Shown in pieces: positions 8,122 to 16,533 of a stretch of DNA of 64,000 bases. The position numbers were made by a program, and so were the translations under genes. The DNA is from Streptomyces sp. NBC_01298 (GTDB lineage Bacteria; Actinomycetota; Actinomycetes; Streptomycetales; Streptomycetaceae), in NCBI RefSeq assembly GCF_035978755.1, contig NZ_CP108414.1, forward strand, positions 3,472,001 through 3,536,000, in the 5' to 3' direction. The number at the start of each line of letters is the position of its first letter. Positions within the stretch are counted from its first letter, which is position 1. Under the pieces are notes generated by a model. That model was not told the origin of the DNA and did no database searches. It was given only the letters and a program-made list of their open reading frames with translations.

Positions 8122-9438
8122 TCAGCCCGTTTCGGGCTTCGGACCCTTGAGGACCTTGCTGACCCATTCCAGTGAGCCTTCCTTCATGCCGCGCACGTAG
8201 TGCCAGCCGTTGTGCTCGCCGTTCTGGATGTCCCGGATGGTCACCTTGACCGGACCCTTGCCGTACTTCTGCCGGAACCGCGCCATGCCCTCCTTGCCGG
8301 TCTCCCGGGTCCCGACCTGGAAGTTGATGTAGACCTCGGGACCGCCCGTGTCGATCAGCTTCTGGGCGAGCTTCTCGGGGTTGTTCGCGTCCATCTCCGC
8401 CTGGTGGCCCTTCCAGAACGGGGAGTCGGGGAGGATCTCGCCGCCGCTGGCGATCACGGCCTTGAACCGGTCCGGGTGCTGGAGCACCTGCTTCATGCCG
8501 ACGAAGGCGCCGGAGGAGGAACCCATGAAGGCCCAGCCGTCGCGGGACTTGTACGTACGGAAGTTGGCGCGGGTGAAGTCCGGGACGTCCTCGGCGATCC
8601 AGGTGCCCATCTTGGGCTTCCCGGGGATGTCGGAGCCGTCGTAGTAGTACTTCGCGTCCGGGTTGAGCACCGGCATGATCACGATGAACGGCAGGCTGGT
8701 GCCGGCCTTGACGCCCTCGCCGATGGCCTTCTGGAGGCCGAGGCTGCGGTCGGCCCAGTAGTTGTCCGGGAAGCCGTTGCCGCCGGGGAGGGCGATGAGC
8801 ACCGGGAAGCCGCTCTTGGCGTACTTCGGGTCGCCGTACTCCTTCGGCGTCCACACCCAGACGTCGCCCTCGAAACCGGACTTGGCGCCCTTGAGGCGGG
8901 TCTTGGCGATGACCGTGCCGTCGTCCAGCTTGGCGGTCTGCTTGAAGGCGGCGACCGGGCCGGTCGCCGGCTGTACGTCCGGATCGCCGGTCGGGGCGGA
9001 CGGGCTCGCGGGGGTCTGCCCCGGGGTCCCGCGCTCCGCGCCCGGGCCGGCGGGGGGTGAGGGCTGCCCGAAGCTCACCGAGGAGCCGTTGCCGGAGAAC
9101 CAGTCCAGCTTCCAGGCGGCGAAGCCACCGCCGCCGACGAGGAGCACGAGGGCGAGGCCCGCGCTCGTCCACAGCACGCGGCGGGAGCGGGGGCGGCCGC
9201 CGGCGCGGCGCGAGCGTCGCGGGGGCTCCTGGGAAACGGGGCCGCCGGGGGGCCCGGGTATGTGCGGGGGGACGTACGCGTCGTCGCGGTGTGCCGGGTC
9301 GCCCTCGGATTGGCGCGGCGGGTACGGCGGGTGCGACTGGTACGGCGGGTGCGACTGGTCAGGCAGGTGCGACTGGTCAGGCAGGTGCGACTGGTCAGGC
9401 TGGTCATCGGGCCGCGGGCGCTGCGGGTCCTGGTGCAC
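8122..9438 (-). CDS. membrane-anchored esterase, paralogue 2
   Basis: A 438-residue paralogue of the neighbouring esterase in the same orientation, with the same layout. A longer cytoplasmic head contains a repeated DQSHLP/YQSHPP motif (about 15-40), then come an Arg-rich stop-transfer, a membrane helix at about 88-109 and an extracytoplasmic hydrolase. The nucleophile is Ser308 in GSSSG and the candidate His is His409 (GEHNG). The pair probably arose by tandem duplication; conservation covers the whole catalytic domain but not the head. A 137-base gap separates it from paralogue 1, enough for a second promoter. Start is a GTG with GGAG eight bases upstream. Confidence 0.88.
   Translation of the reverse strand: MHQDPQRPRPDDQPDQSHLPDQSHLPDQSHPPYQSHPPYPPRQSEGDPAHRDDAYVPPHIPGPPGGPVSQEPPRRSRRAGGRPRSRRVLWTSAGLALVLLVGGGGFAAWKLDWFSGNGSSVSFGQPSPPAGPGAERGTPGQTPASPSAPTGDPDVQPATGPVAAFKQTAKLDDGTVIAKTRLKGAKSGFEGDVWVWTPKEYGDPKYAKSGFPVLIALPGGNGFPDNYWADRSLGLQKAIGEGVKAGTSLPFIVIMPVLNPDAKYYYDGSDIPGKPKMGTWIAEDVPDFTRANFRTYKSRDGWAFMGSSSGAFVGMKQVLQHPDRFKAVIASGGEILPDSPFWKGHQAEMDANNPEKLAQKLIDTGGPEVYINFQVGTRETGKEGMARFRQKYGKGPVKVTIRDIQNGEHNGWHYVRGMKEGSLEWVSKVLKGPKPETG
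9330..9402. repeat. 18-bp tandem repeat in esterase 2
   Basis: About four copies of an 18-bp unit (core GTGCGACTGGTCAGGCAG), the first diverged. They encode the DQSHLP repeats in the cytoplasmic head of the esterase. The unit is a multiple of three, so copy number can change without breaking the frame. Confidence 0.85.
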
Positions 9439-9568
9439 GAACTTCGCTCCGAACGGTCATGACTGCCCCCCGGTGGGACAGAAGGGACTGGGCTCCCCTA
9501 GTCCTGATGTGTGAATCCCCCGGAAAGTTCCAAATCAGCGCAAAATCATGATCCGCATCCGGGACACA

Positions 9569-10006
9569 TCACCGCAGCCCGTCGAGGACCGCCGCGCACC
9601 GCCCGAGCAGGCCGATCAGCAGCTCCCGCTCCTCGCCGCTGAACTCGGCGGCGAGCGCCCGCTCCACCGCCACCGCCCCGGCGTCGGCCACCTCCATCAC
9701 GGAGCGCCCCTCGTCGGTGAGCCGGGTCTCCAGGACGTTGCGGTGCAGCTCGTGCGGGGTCCGCTCGACGAGGCCGCGCTCCGAGAGGTTCTTCAGCACG
9801 GTGTTCATCGTCGGCGGCGTCACCCCGCACAGGCGCGCGAGCGAGGCGGCGGAGATCCCGGGCTTCTCGGCGAGCCAGAGCAGGGCGGCGTACTGCGGAA
9901 CCGTTACTGCGGCCGGCTTCAGCGCCGCGTGCTTGGCCCCGACGAGCGCCTGCTCGGCGCGCTTGATGTGGGAGCCGAGGCGCTGCTCGACGGGCATCGA
10001 AGTCAT
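9569..10006 (-). CDS. MarR-family transcriptional regulator
   Basis: A 145-residue winged-helix repressor-type protein. After an N-terminal dimer helix come TVPQYAALLWLAEKPGISAA, the recognition helix CGVTPPTMNTVLKNLSERGL and the wing RTPHELHRNVLETRLTDEGR, followed by C-terminal dimerisation helices. Such regulators sense phenolics, oxidants or metabolites; the ligand is unknown. I chose the ATG at 10006 because a TATGAT -10 (10018-10013) lies six bases before it, which fits a leaderless transcript. An ATG at 9997 has GGGG at good spacing and is an alternative. The divergent SMP-30 gene shares a palindrome that should be its operator. Confidence 0.93.
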   Translation of the reverse strand: MTSMPVEQRLGSHIKRAEQALVGAKHAALKPAAVTVPQYAALLWLAEKPGISAASLARLCGVTPPTMNTVLKNLSERGLVERTPHELHRNVLETRLTDEGRSVMEVADAGAVAVERALAAEFSGEERELLIGLLGRCAAVLDGLR

Positions 10007-10024
10007 CCCCGCATCATAAAGCCC

Positions 10025-10052
10025 TTGCATGCATTAGAGCTCTAACTTACAT
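10025..10052 (+). promoter_or_regulatory. promoter with MarR operator between the divergent pair
   Basis: For the rightward gene, TTGCAT (10025-10030) and TTACAT (10047-10052) form a -35/-10 pair with a 16-base spacer. Inside the spacer lies the perfect 12-bp palindrome TTAGAGCTCTAA (10034-10045). A MarR dimer bound there would block both genes. The spacing and symmetry are seen directly; the identity of the binding protein is inferred from its position. Confidence 0.65.
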
Positions 10053-10083
10053 TCGTGCTCATCCAGAGAGAAGAGGACGTCTG

Positions 10084-11079
10084 ATGATGATGCCTGCGAA
10101 GAAGTTCCTGCCCGCCGCGCTGCTGACCCTGACCGCCGCCCTGACCCTCGGCGCGGCCCCGGCCGAGGGAGCCCGTACGGACGCTTCCCCGGCCATCTCC
10201 ACCGCCTTCGCCCTGCCCGGCGAGAAGGTCTTCCCGGAGGGCATAGCCGCCGACCCCCGCACCGGCACGGTCTACGTCGGCTCCTATACGAGCGGCACCA
10301 TCTACCGGGCCCGCTCCGGCGAGCGCGCGGCGCGGGTCTTCCTGCCCGCGGGCACCGACGGCCGCCACACCGCGAACGGACTGCGGGTGGACGGGCACGG
10401 CCGGCTCTGGGTGACCGACTCCACCGCGGGCGTCTCGGTCTACGACACCCGCTCGGGGGCCCGGCTGGCCCACTTCGAGATACCCGGGAGCGCGCCGCGC
10501 TTCCTCAACGACCTCGCCGTCACCCCGGACGGCACCGCCTACCTCACCGACAGCGTCCGCGCGGTGGTCTACCGGGTCGCCCCGGAGCAGCTCGCCGCCG
10601 GATCCGGCCCGCTGCTGCCCGCGTACGACCTGAGCGGGCGGCTCACCCCGTCCCCGGCGGGCAGCTTCAGCCTCAACGGCATCACGGCCGACCCGGCCGG
10701 GCGGTTCCTGCTCACCGTCGATATGACCGCAGGGGACCTGTACCGCATCGACCCGGCCTCCGGCGCGGTGTCCCGCGTGGCCCTGACCGGCGGGGATCTG
10801 AAGACCGCCGACGGGCTCGACCTCGCCCCCGGCGGGGTCCTGCGCGCGGCCCAGAACACCCGCAACACCCTGAGCCGCTGGCAGGTGTCGGCCGACGGCA
10901 CCCGGGCCCGCCTGGTCCGCACCGTCACGGACCCCTCGCTCCAGATCCCGACCACGCTGGCCCGGGTCCCGGGGCGGACGCTGGTGGTGCGGTCCCAGTT
11001 CGACAGGGACGGCGGGGTGCTGCTGCCCTCCACCGGCGCGCCGACCGTCTTCACGGTCGCCTCGGTCCGCGGCTTCTGA
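10084..11079 (+). CDS. secreted SMP-30/gluconolactonase-like beta-propeller
   Basis: A 331-residue exported protein. The signal peptide (to about AEGARTDA) is followed by a six-bladed propeller with repeated G..aDp..G..YV and N.L.vt.DGtAYLTDS elements typical of the SMP-30/LRE family. These enzymes are metal-dependent lactonases or structural propellers. The sequence keeps the N-D pattern of the metal site ([24 protein letters not shown]), so hydrolysis of a lactone-like substrate is plausible but not proven. Three consecutive ATG codons follow AGAGGAC; the second has the best spacing. It is divergently transcribed from the marR gene and probably repressed by it. Confidence 0.85.
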   Translation: MMMPAKKFLPAALLTLTAALTLGAAPAEGARTDASPAISTAFALPGEKVFPEGIAADPRTGTVYVGSYTSGTIYRARSGERAARVFLPAGTDGRHTANGLRVDGHGRLWVTDSTAGVSVYDTRSGARLAHFEIPGSAPRFLNDLAVTPDGTAYLTDSVRAVVYRVAPEQLAAGSGPLLPAYDLSGRLTPSPAGSFSLNGITADPAGRFLLTVDMTAGDLYRIDPASGAVSRVALTGGDLKTADGLDLAPGGVLRAAQNTRNTLSRWQVSADGTRARLVRTVTDPSLQIPTTLARVPGRTLVVRSQFDRDGGVLLPSTGAPTVFTVASVRGF

Positions 11080-11100
11080 TCCGCGGCCGGGGGGCGGGGT

Positions 11101-11129
11101 CCGCGGGTCCGCGGTCCGTGGACCCGCGG
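11101..11129 (+). terminator. hairpin terminator after the SMP-30 gene
   Basis: CCGCGGGTCC and GGACCCGCGG form a 10-bp stem with a nine-base loop, 21 bases after the stop codon. There is no U-tract, as usual in Streptomyces. Confidence 0.65.
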
Positions 11130-11135
11130 GATCCG

Positions 11136-11311
11136 TCAGCCCCGCAGGTAGGCCAGGACGGCGAGGACGCGGCGGTGGGACTCCTGCGCCGGGGCAGGTC
11201 GAGCTTCATCAGGATGTTCCCGATGTGCTGGCCCACCGCCGCCTCCGAGACGGTGAGGCGGCGGGAGGCGACGGGACGGCCGTCGGGTATCTGCTCAAGG
11301 ACCGCGTCGGG
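11136..11311 (-). pseudogene. LuxR/NarL response-regulator remnant, rearranged
   Basis: On the minus strand, 11272-11136 encodes the end of a LuxR-type helix-turn-helix (LTVSEAAVGQHIGNILMKLD). A one-base loss in a CCCC run then shifts the frame, and the next frame continues AQESHRRVLAVLAYLRG and stops. The receiver domain, which should precede it, is absent. Directly beyond, on the plus strand (11273-11311), the frame reads GTAVGYLLKDRVG, a segment that in NarL-type regulators joins receiver and HTH. The simplest reading is a response-regulator gene broken by an inversion and deletions. The HTH part is certain; the assignment of the plus-strand fragment is moderate. Confidence 0.7.
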
Positions 11312-12743
11312 CGCGTTCGCCGTGCTGACCCTGCTCGCCGTGTCCGGGGCGCTGCTCGCCGTCGTCCTCGACCTCGTGCGTGCCTGCCGGCGCCACGGGC
11401 TCCCGCTGATCGCCGTACGTCCGGAGACCTCCTTCGCCGCGGTCACCGAGCACGTCCTGCGCCGGCTGCACCGCCGGGACCCCGGCAGCCTCGCCGGCCT
11501 GACCGCCCTGGTCGAACGCCACCGGCGGCTGCTCGCCGACCGGGCCGCACCGGACTCCGTACTGGAGCTCCTGCGCCGCACGCTCGGCCTCGACGTGCGC
11601 GTCCTGTCCGCGACGGACGCCAGATCGCCGGAGCCAGGCCGCCGCTGCGCGCCACGACCGCTTCCGCACTGGCCGCCCGCTACCTCGCCGCCCGCCGGGC
11701 GCGCGAGAGGGCCCCCCATCACGTCACGGTCGGCGGCCGCCCCTACTCCCTCGTCCCGGGAGCGGCGCCCCGGGCCGCCGAACTGGGCGACTGGCTGCTC
11801 GTCGTCGAGGCCGACACCTCGCTGTGGCCGGCCCCCGACCGGGAGCTGATCGACCGCACCGTCGAGCTGGTCGCCGACGCCCGCGCCGCCCACGAGCGGA
11901 CGAAGACGGCGCGCAACGACCTGGCCGACCGCTCCCTGGCCCTGCTGCACGACAGCGGCGTCCCGGCCGAGGAGATCCCCGTCCGGCTGCGCAGCACCGC
12001 GCAGGCCGTGCTCAGCGGGGTCGGCTACTGGCCGCGCTGCCAGTTCGTGGTCGCCTCGGGCGAGTGGCGCGGGACCGGTCCCGTCCCCGCCGCGGCCCTG
12101 CGCGTCCTCCTGGAGGAGGCCCTGGTCCAGGAGGACGGCCCGGTGCCGGTCTCCTCGGAGGACATCGCCGCCACCGTCGACGGCGACCGGGCGGTCCTGC
12201 TCGTCCTGGTCCCCGAGCCCTCGGACGCCCACCCCGACCCCGCCCTCGACCACGCCGCGCTCCAGCGCAGGTTCGCCGCGGCGCTCGCCCGCTGGCTCGG
12301 GCCCGAGGACGGCGTCTCCATCGGCGTCAGCTCACCGGTGGCCGAGCCGGGCAACGCCCGCCGCTCGCTGGAACAGGCCCACCACGCGATGCGGATCGCC
12401 CGCGCGGACCCCGAGCCGGTGACGGTACGCGGCCCGGAGGACCTCACCTCGCCCATCCTGACCCTGCTCCCCCTCATCCCCGCCGAAGCCCGCCGGGCCT
12501 TCGCCGCCCGTCTCCTGGGCCCCCTGCGCGATCACGACGCCCGCCACCGGACCGACCTCCTGGCCACCCTGGAGGCCTTCCTCGACTGCGACCCTCCTGG
12601 ACCGCCTGCGCCGCCCGCCTCCACCTCCACCTCCACGTGAACTCGCTGCGCCGGCGCGTCGCCCGGATCGAACACCTCACGCAGTGCGACCTGTCCCGCC
12701 TGGAAACCCGGCTGGACTTCCTGGCGGCCCTGAAGACCACCAC
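11310..12743 (+). pseudogene. PucR-family regulator, truncated and frameshifted
   Basis: Remains of a PucR/CdaR-like regulator. The first piece (11310 to about 11625; LVRACRRHGLPLIAVRPE, FAAVTEHVLRRL) is the end of a PucR sensory domain. The frame then changes and the middle continues to about 12590 (TASALAARYLAARRARE, DWLLVVEADTSLW, ALVQEDGPVPVSSEDIAAT) as the GGDEF-like CdaR region. A second shift leads to the C-terminal HTH (LHLHVNSLRRRVARIEHL, LSRLETRLDFLAALK). There is no start codon with a ribosome site and most of the N-terminal domain is missing. Sequencing error could explain one shift, but not the missing head and the fusion at the tail. Confidence 0.8.
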
Positions 12744-13149
12744 GCTGATGGCGCAGGTGCCCGCCGGCTTCGAGGTCGAGCGGGAGATGACGATCCGCCT
12801 CGATGCCCGCAACCGACCCGAGCCGGACCTCCTGCTGACGGACCTGTCCTATGACCCCGACCGCACCTGGTACGCCCCGGAAGCCGTGAAGCTCGTCGTC
12901 GAGGTCGTGTCGCCCGAATCCGCCCACCGCGACCGCATCGTCAAGCTGCGCAAGTACGCGGAGGCCGGCATCCCGCACTACTGGCGCGTCGAGGACGAGG
13001 ACGGGGCCCCCGTCGTGCACGTCTTCGAGCTCGAAGAACCGGCAGGCGCCTACGCGCCCGCCGGCATCTTCCGCGGCACCCTCCGGCGCCCGGTGCCCTT
13101 CGAGATCAGCCTCGACCTCGACAAGCTCACGCCGCCCCGGAGCAGCTGA
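12736..13149 (+). pseudogene. Uma2-family endonuclease, N-terminally truncated
   Basis: The C-terminal two thirds of a Uma2 (DUF820) PD-(D/E)xK nuclease-like protein. It shows EREMTIRLDARNRPEPDLLL, VEVVSPESAHRDRIVKLRKY and AGIPHYWRVEDE, which hold the acidic and Lys residues of the active site. The usual opening 60-80 residues are gone, and the frame runs in directly from the last helix of the PucR remnant without a stop. Uma2 genes are abundant in Streptomyces and are often found in unstable regions. It ends before a strong terminator. Expression as a fusion from upstream is unlikely because the PucR reading frame is broken. Confidence 0.8.
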
Positions 13150-13168
13150 GGATTCGGCGGGGCACGCG

Positions 13169-13201
13169 AAAGGGGCCGGACTCTCGGAGTCCGGCCCCTT
13201 T
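13169..13201. terminator. strong bidirectional hairpin terminator
   Basis: A perfect 15-bp stem (AAAGGGGCCGGACTC and its complement) with a three-base loop, ending in TTT on one side and starting with AAA on the other. It lies between the convergent Uma2 remnant and the NlpC/P60 gene and can serve both. Confidence 0.9.
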
Positions 13202-13227
13202 CGCCATGCGCCGCTACGAACCCGTGG

Positions 13228-14307
13228 TCAGATCCGCTTCGCGCTCCGCAGGGTCGCCGCGTAGTAGCCGTTGCCGTCCAGGCGGGAGGTACCGCCCTTG
13301 TCGCCGATGGTCGGGCCGTTGGCCTCTTCGCGGCTGGAGATGAAGATCTGGTGTCCGTCGGTGTCGGTGCCGAGGAACATGCCCGTGTGGTCCAGCCGCT
13401 CTCCGGTGCGCCCGTCCAGCTTGAAGAACAGCAGGTCGCCCGGCTGCAGGACGTCGATGGACGAGGGACGGCCGTCGGCGCCGACCCCCTTGAGCGGGAT
13501 GACGTTCACGCCGACCTTGGAGCGGGCCATGCCGTTCGCGGTGCGCGGCAGGCCGTCGCCGGTGGCGGTGTCCGTGGCCATCAGTGGGAAGCGGGCCCGG
13601 TAGCCGAAGACGGTCCGGATGAAGCCGGAGCAGTCCATCGAGCGGGCGCGCATCGCTTCGGGCTTCATCGTGGTCCCGTTGCGGAAGGTGTACGGGATGC
13701 CGAGGTAGTCGAAGAAGTCCGACTCCTCCAGCCGGTAGTCGTTGCCGACCGAGCCGTTCGGGTTGATCGGGCCGAAGCTCGCGTCACCGGCGTACGGGAC
13801 GCCCTCCGCGTCCTTCTTGACCGGGGCCTGGTCACCGTACTGGAAGGCGATCGCGAAGAGGTCGTCCTCCTCGCTGCCGTGGTACTTCTTGTACCACTCC
13901 TGGAACCACTGCTCCTTCTCGGCACCGCTGCGCCAGGTCTCCGGCATCAGCCGCACCCAGTTCTCGGTGACCACCCGGGTCTTGGTGGTGGCCGGCTCGG
14001 TGAAGGTGCGGCTGGGGCCGGTGAGGGTGGCGGTGCGGGCGCCGTCCGTGAAGGTCGCGAGGATCCCGCCCTTGCCGTCACGCAGCACGGAACGCTCCGG
14101 GTTCTTCAGCCGCTCCCACTTCTGGGCGGTGTCCTCGGCGCCCCCCTTGCCGGCGACGGGGGCGTCGACGATCGTCTGGATGGCCGGCGCCTTGGCCTGC
14201 TCCTCCTTGCGCAGCTCGATGGTGAAGTAGGCGCTGCCGGCCAGCAGCGCGATCACGGTGGCCGCGTGCAGGACGGGACGTGTGCGGCGCTTGGACGTGG
14301 CGGTCAT
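13228..14307 (-). CDS. NlpC/P60-type cysteine hydrolase of the polyglutamate locus
   Basis: A 359-residue protein with an N-terminal membrane anchor or signal (about 13-31), an unassigned middle domain (about 60-210) and a C-terminal NlpC/P60 domain. The nucleophile is Cys226 in MDCSGF and the general base His307 in LDHTG. NlpC/P60 enzymes cut gamma-D-glutamyl bonds in peptidoglycan, and some release or trim poly-gamma-glutamate. Its place as last gene behind capC, where other polyglutamate operons carry a depolymerase or transferase (PgdS, CapD), argues for a role in polymer release or length control; this is inferred. GGAGT precedes the ATG, and 67 bases separate it from capC. Confidence 0.85.
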   Translation of the reverse strand: MTATSKRRTRPVLHAATVIALLAGSAYFTIELRKEEQAKAPAIQTIVDAPVAGKGGAEDTAQKWERLKNPERSVLRDGKGGILATFTDGARTATLTGPSRTFTEPATTKTRVVTENWVRLMPETWRSGAEKEQWFQEWYKKYHGSEEDDLFAIAFQYGDQAPVKKDAEGVPYAGDASFGPINPNGSVGNDYRLEESDFFDYLGIPYTFRNGTTMKPEAMRARSMDCSGFIRTVFGYRARFPLMATDTATGDGLPRTANGMARSKVGVNVIPLKGVGADGRPSSIDVLQPGDLLFFKLDGRTGERLDHTGMFLGTDTDGHQIFISSREEANGPTIGDKGGTSRLDGNGYYAATLRSAKRI

Positions 14308-14374
14308 CGGTTACTCCGGGCGAGGTCGGTCGAGCGGGCGAAAGGACGGACGGGGGCGGGCGGCCGGGCCGGGG

Positions 14375-14857
14375 TCACGCGTGCTGCAAGAAGCCGAGCA
14401 GGATGCCGGCGGTCAGCACGACGTACGTCATGAGCGTCGCGGAGCCGGTGGCCAGCAGCGTGGCCCCCTTGGGCTGACGGACCAGCTGGTAGGCGATCAG
14501 GCCGGGCACGATGAAGCCGAGGGTCTGGTTCGCGTACAGCAGCGGGAACTTCAGCTGCAGCAGGAGCACCACACCGCCCTGGAGCAGCACGCCGATGAGC
14601 ACGACGGTCGCGAACAGCCGCTTGCCGTAGAGGATCACGTAGCGCTGGGCGACGAGGGTGAGCGAGTACGTCAGGACGGTGACGCCGAGGACGATCGCGG
14701 CGCGCTGGAGGTCCTCGATGAGGGTGAGGGCCAGCCAGCCCGGGGTGATCATGCCGCCGGGGGACAGGTTGGTCGTCAGGTAGCAGACGAGGGAGAACAG
14801 CAGACCCAGGGCGATGCCGATCGCGGCGATCTCGGGGGTGAGGACGGCGGGGATCAA
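14375..14857 (-). CDS. capC: poly-gamma-glutamate synthase membrane subunit CapC/PgsC
   Basis: A 160-residue, mostly hydrophobic protein with about five membrane helices. The family signature NLSPGGMITPGWLAL lies between the first and second helices, and the order of helices and length match CapC/PgsC (about 150 residues). CapC forms the membrane part of the CapB-CapC synthase that polymerises glutamate through gamma linkages at the inner face of the membrane. The start is a TTG overlapping the capB stop (TTGA), so the two are translationally coupled and probably made in equal amounts, as expected of a complex. Confidence 0.93.
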   Translation of the reverse strand: MIPAVLTPEIAAIGIALGLLFSLVCYLTTNLSPGGMITPGWLALTLIEDLQRAAIVLGVTVLTYSLTLVAQRYVILYGKRLFATVVLIGVLLQGGVVLLLQLKFPLLYANQTLGFIVPGLIAYQLVRQPKGATLLATGSATLMTYVVLTAGILLGFLQHA

Positions 14858-16530
14858 CGGGGTTCTCCTGGGTTAGACCACTGCGGGGGCTGCGGGTTCT
14901 CGGGCTGGGGTCGCCGGGGCGGCGGCGGGAGCTGCGGCTGCTGCTGCGGCTGCTGAAGGGGCAGCGGCTGGGGCTGCTGGAGTTGTGGCCAGGCCGCCGA
15001 CGTCAGCTCCGGACGCCGCGGCTGCTGCTGCGCCGCCGGCTGGTACTGCTCGTACGACGGGTCGTACCCCTGGTGCTGCGGCTGCTGCTGGTGCGGGAAC
15101 TGCTGCTGCTGGAACTGCTGGTGCGGGTACTGCTGCTGCTGGAACTGCTGGTTCGCGTAGCCCTGGTTCGCGTAGTGGTGCTGTCCCTCGCCGCGCGGCG
15201 TCGGGATGTGGGGGTTGCGCATGCGGCGCTCTTCCTCGGCCGCGGGCAGGTTCGCGTACGGGTCGAGGTGCTTGACGTACAGCGCCATGGTCTGGTCGTG
15301 CCGCACGTGCTGGGCGGGCGTGCCGGGCGCGGCCGGGATCTCGCCGTCCTCCTCGAAGGAGGGCAGTTCGGCGAGGTGCTCCAGCAGGATCTCGCCCTGG
15401 CCGTGGATGTTGCCGATGGCCACGAGCGAGGACTCCTGGCCGAGGTGGCCGAGGAGCTCGTGCATGAACTCCTCGCCGTCGCGGTCGCCGCCGAGGTCCA
15501 CGGCGCGGTCGCGCCAGTCGGCGGGGATCGCGTCGATGGCGCTCTTCGCCGGGTGGCCGATGACGAACACCTTGTCGGGCTGGAGGTCGGGCACGATCTG
15601 GCCCATCTGGCCGTTGCGCTCGACGCGGTCGGGGCGGCAGTTGATGACCACGTTGAGCGGGCGGCTGATCGCGCCGAGGTCCAGGAGCTGGTTGATGTTC
15701 ATCAGCGTGGATTCGGGGTCGTTGGCCGCGAACACGTTCGCGAACCGCAGCCGCTTGTCGCCGGGGCCGATGTACCGCTCGACGGAGAGCACGCCCGGGT
15801 CCGGCGGGGCGTCGTACATGCCCTGCAGCGCGGTCTCCCGGTCGATGCCGAGCAGCTCGGCCACGACGAGCGCGATGGCCACGTTCTCCTTGAAGGTGAA
15901 CCAGCTGAAGCCGCGCAGCTCCTCGTCGCTGACGATCTCGGGGTCGGCGTAGATGAGCCGGCAGTTCCGCGCGTCCGCTTCCTCCTGGAGGACGTGGAAG
16001 CGGTCCTTCTCGGCGGTGACGCAGATGCCGTCGTGCGGCATGGAGCGGGACAGCGAGCGGCCGATGTCGTCCAGGGTCGGGCCCATCTCGGCCACGTGGT
16101 CCTCACGGACGTTGCACAGCACGCCGATGGTGGACTGGATCAGCTTTTCCTGGTTGAGCTCCTGGAGCGGGGGCATGACGGCCATGCACTCCATGACCAG
16201 CGCGTCGGGCTTGTAGGCCGCGGCGCGGCGCACGATGCCGATCTGCTCGACGACGTTGGCGATGCCGAACTTGCGGTAGACCGGCTCCTCGGTGGCGTCC
16301 GGGTGGATGAAGCGGGCCGCGGTGCCGGTGGTCTTGGCGACCGTGACCAGTCCGCCGCCGCGCAGTGCGCCCGCGACGAGCCGGGTGATGGAGCTCTTGC
16401 CGCGGATGCCGTTGACCAGCACCCGGGTGGGTATTTCTTCCAGGTTGGCGAAGTGCCGCCGCTGCTCGACGACGCCGGCGATCAGCATCACCACGCAGCA
16501 GACGACCAGCACGACGAAGAGAAAGATCAC
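14854..16530 (-). CDS. capB: poly-gamma-glutamate synthase ligase CapB/PgsB, Gln-rich tail
   Basis: A 558-residue ATP-dependent amide ligase of the Mur-ligase-like CapB family. One N-terminal helix (2-21) anchors it. The ATP loop is NGIRGKSSITR with Lys45, and the TTGTAARF and ECMAV.P motifs follow. It activates glutamate carboxylates for gamma-peptide bond formation together with CapC. Usual CapB proteins are about 400 residues. Here a tail of about 130 residues follows (from near MALYVKHLDPYA), rich in Gln, Pro and Tyr with QQ..FQQQQ runs, probably disordered. The GTG start lies three bases after the stop of the upstream HAMP protein gene. Confidence 0.94.
   Translation of the reverse strand: MIFLFVVLVVCCVVMLIAGVVEQRRHFANLEEIPTRVLVNGIRGKSSITRLVAGALRGGGLVTVAKTTGTAARFIHPDATEEPVYRKFGIANVVEQIGIVRRAAAYKPDALVMECMAVMPPLQELNQEKLIQSTIGVLCNVREDHVAEMGPTLDDIGRSLSRSMPHDGICVTAEKDRFHVLQEEADARNCRLIYADPEIVSDEELRGFSWFTFKENVAIALVVAELLGIDRETALQGMYDAPPDPGVLSVERYIGPGDKRLRFANVFAANDPESTLMNINQLLDLGAISRPLNVVINCRPDRVERNGQMGQIVPDLQPDKVFVIGHPAKSAIDAIPADWRDRAVDLGGDRDGEEFMHELLGHLGQESSLVAIGNIHGQGEILLEHLAELPSFEEDGEIPAAPGTPAQHVRHDQTMALYVKHLDPYANLPAAEEERRMRNPHIPTPRGEGQHHYANQGYANQQFQQQQYPHQQFQQQQFPHQQQPQHQGYDPSYEQYQPAAQQQPRRPELTSAAWPQLQQPQPLPLQQPQQQPQLPPPPRRPQPENPQPPQWSNPGEPR
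14920..15180. repeat. low-complexity CAG/Pro-codon tract in capB
   Basis: Runs of glutamine and proline codons (visible here as ctg/ctgctg on the plus strand) encode the Gln-rich tail of CapB. The tract includes repeated QQFQQQQ-type blocks. Such tracts change length easily; base composition stays high-GC and does not suggest recent transfer. Confidence 0.75.
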
Positions 16531-16533
16531 GGG

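Noticed and set aside
9330..9402. CRISPR-like repeat array
   Set aside because: Units are directly adjacent without spacers and in frame with a protein repeat.
11118..11310. Start of an intact plus-strand regulator gene
   Set aside because: The frame before 11310 is antisense to a LuxR HTH and has no ribosome site; the PucR part begins only at about 11310.
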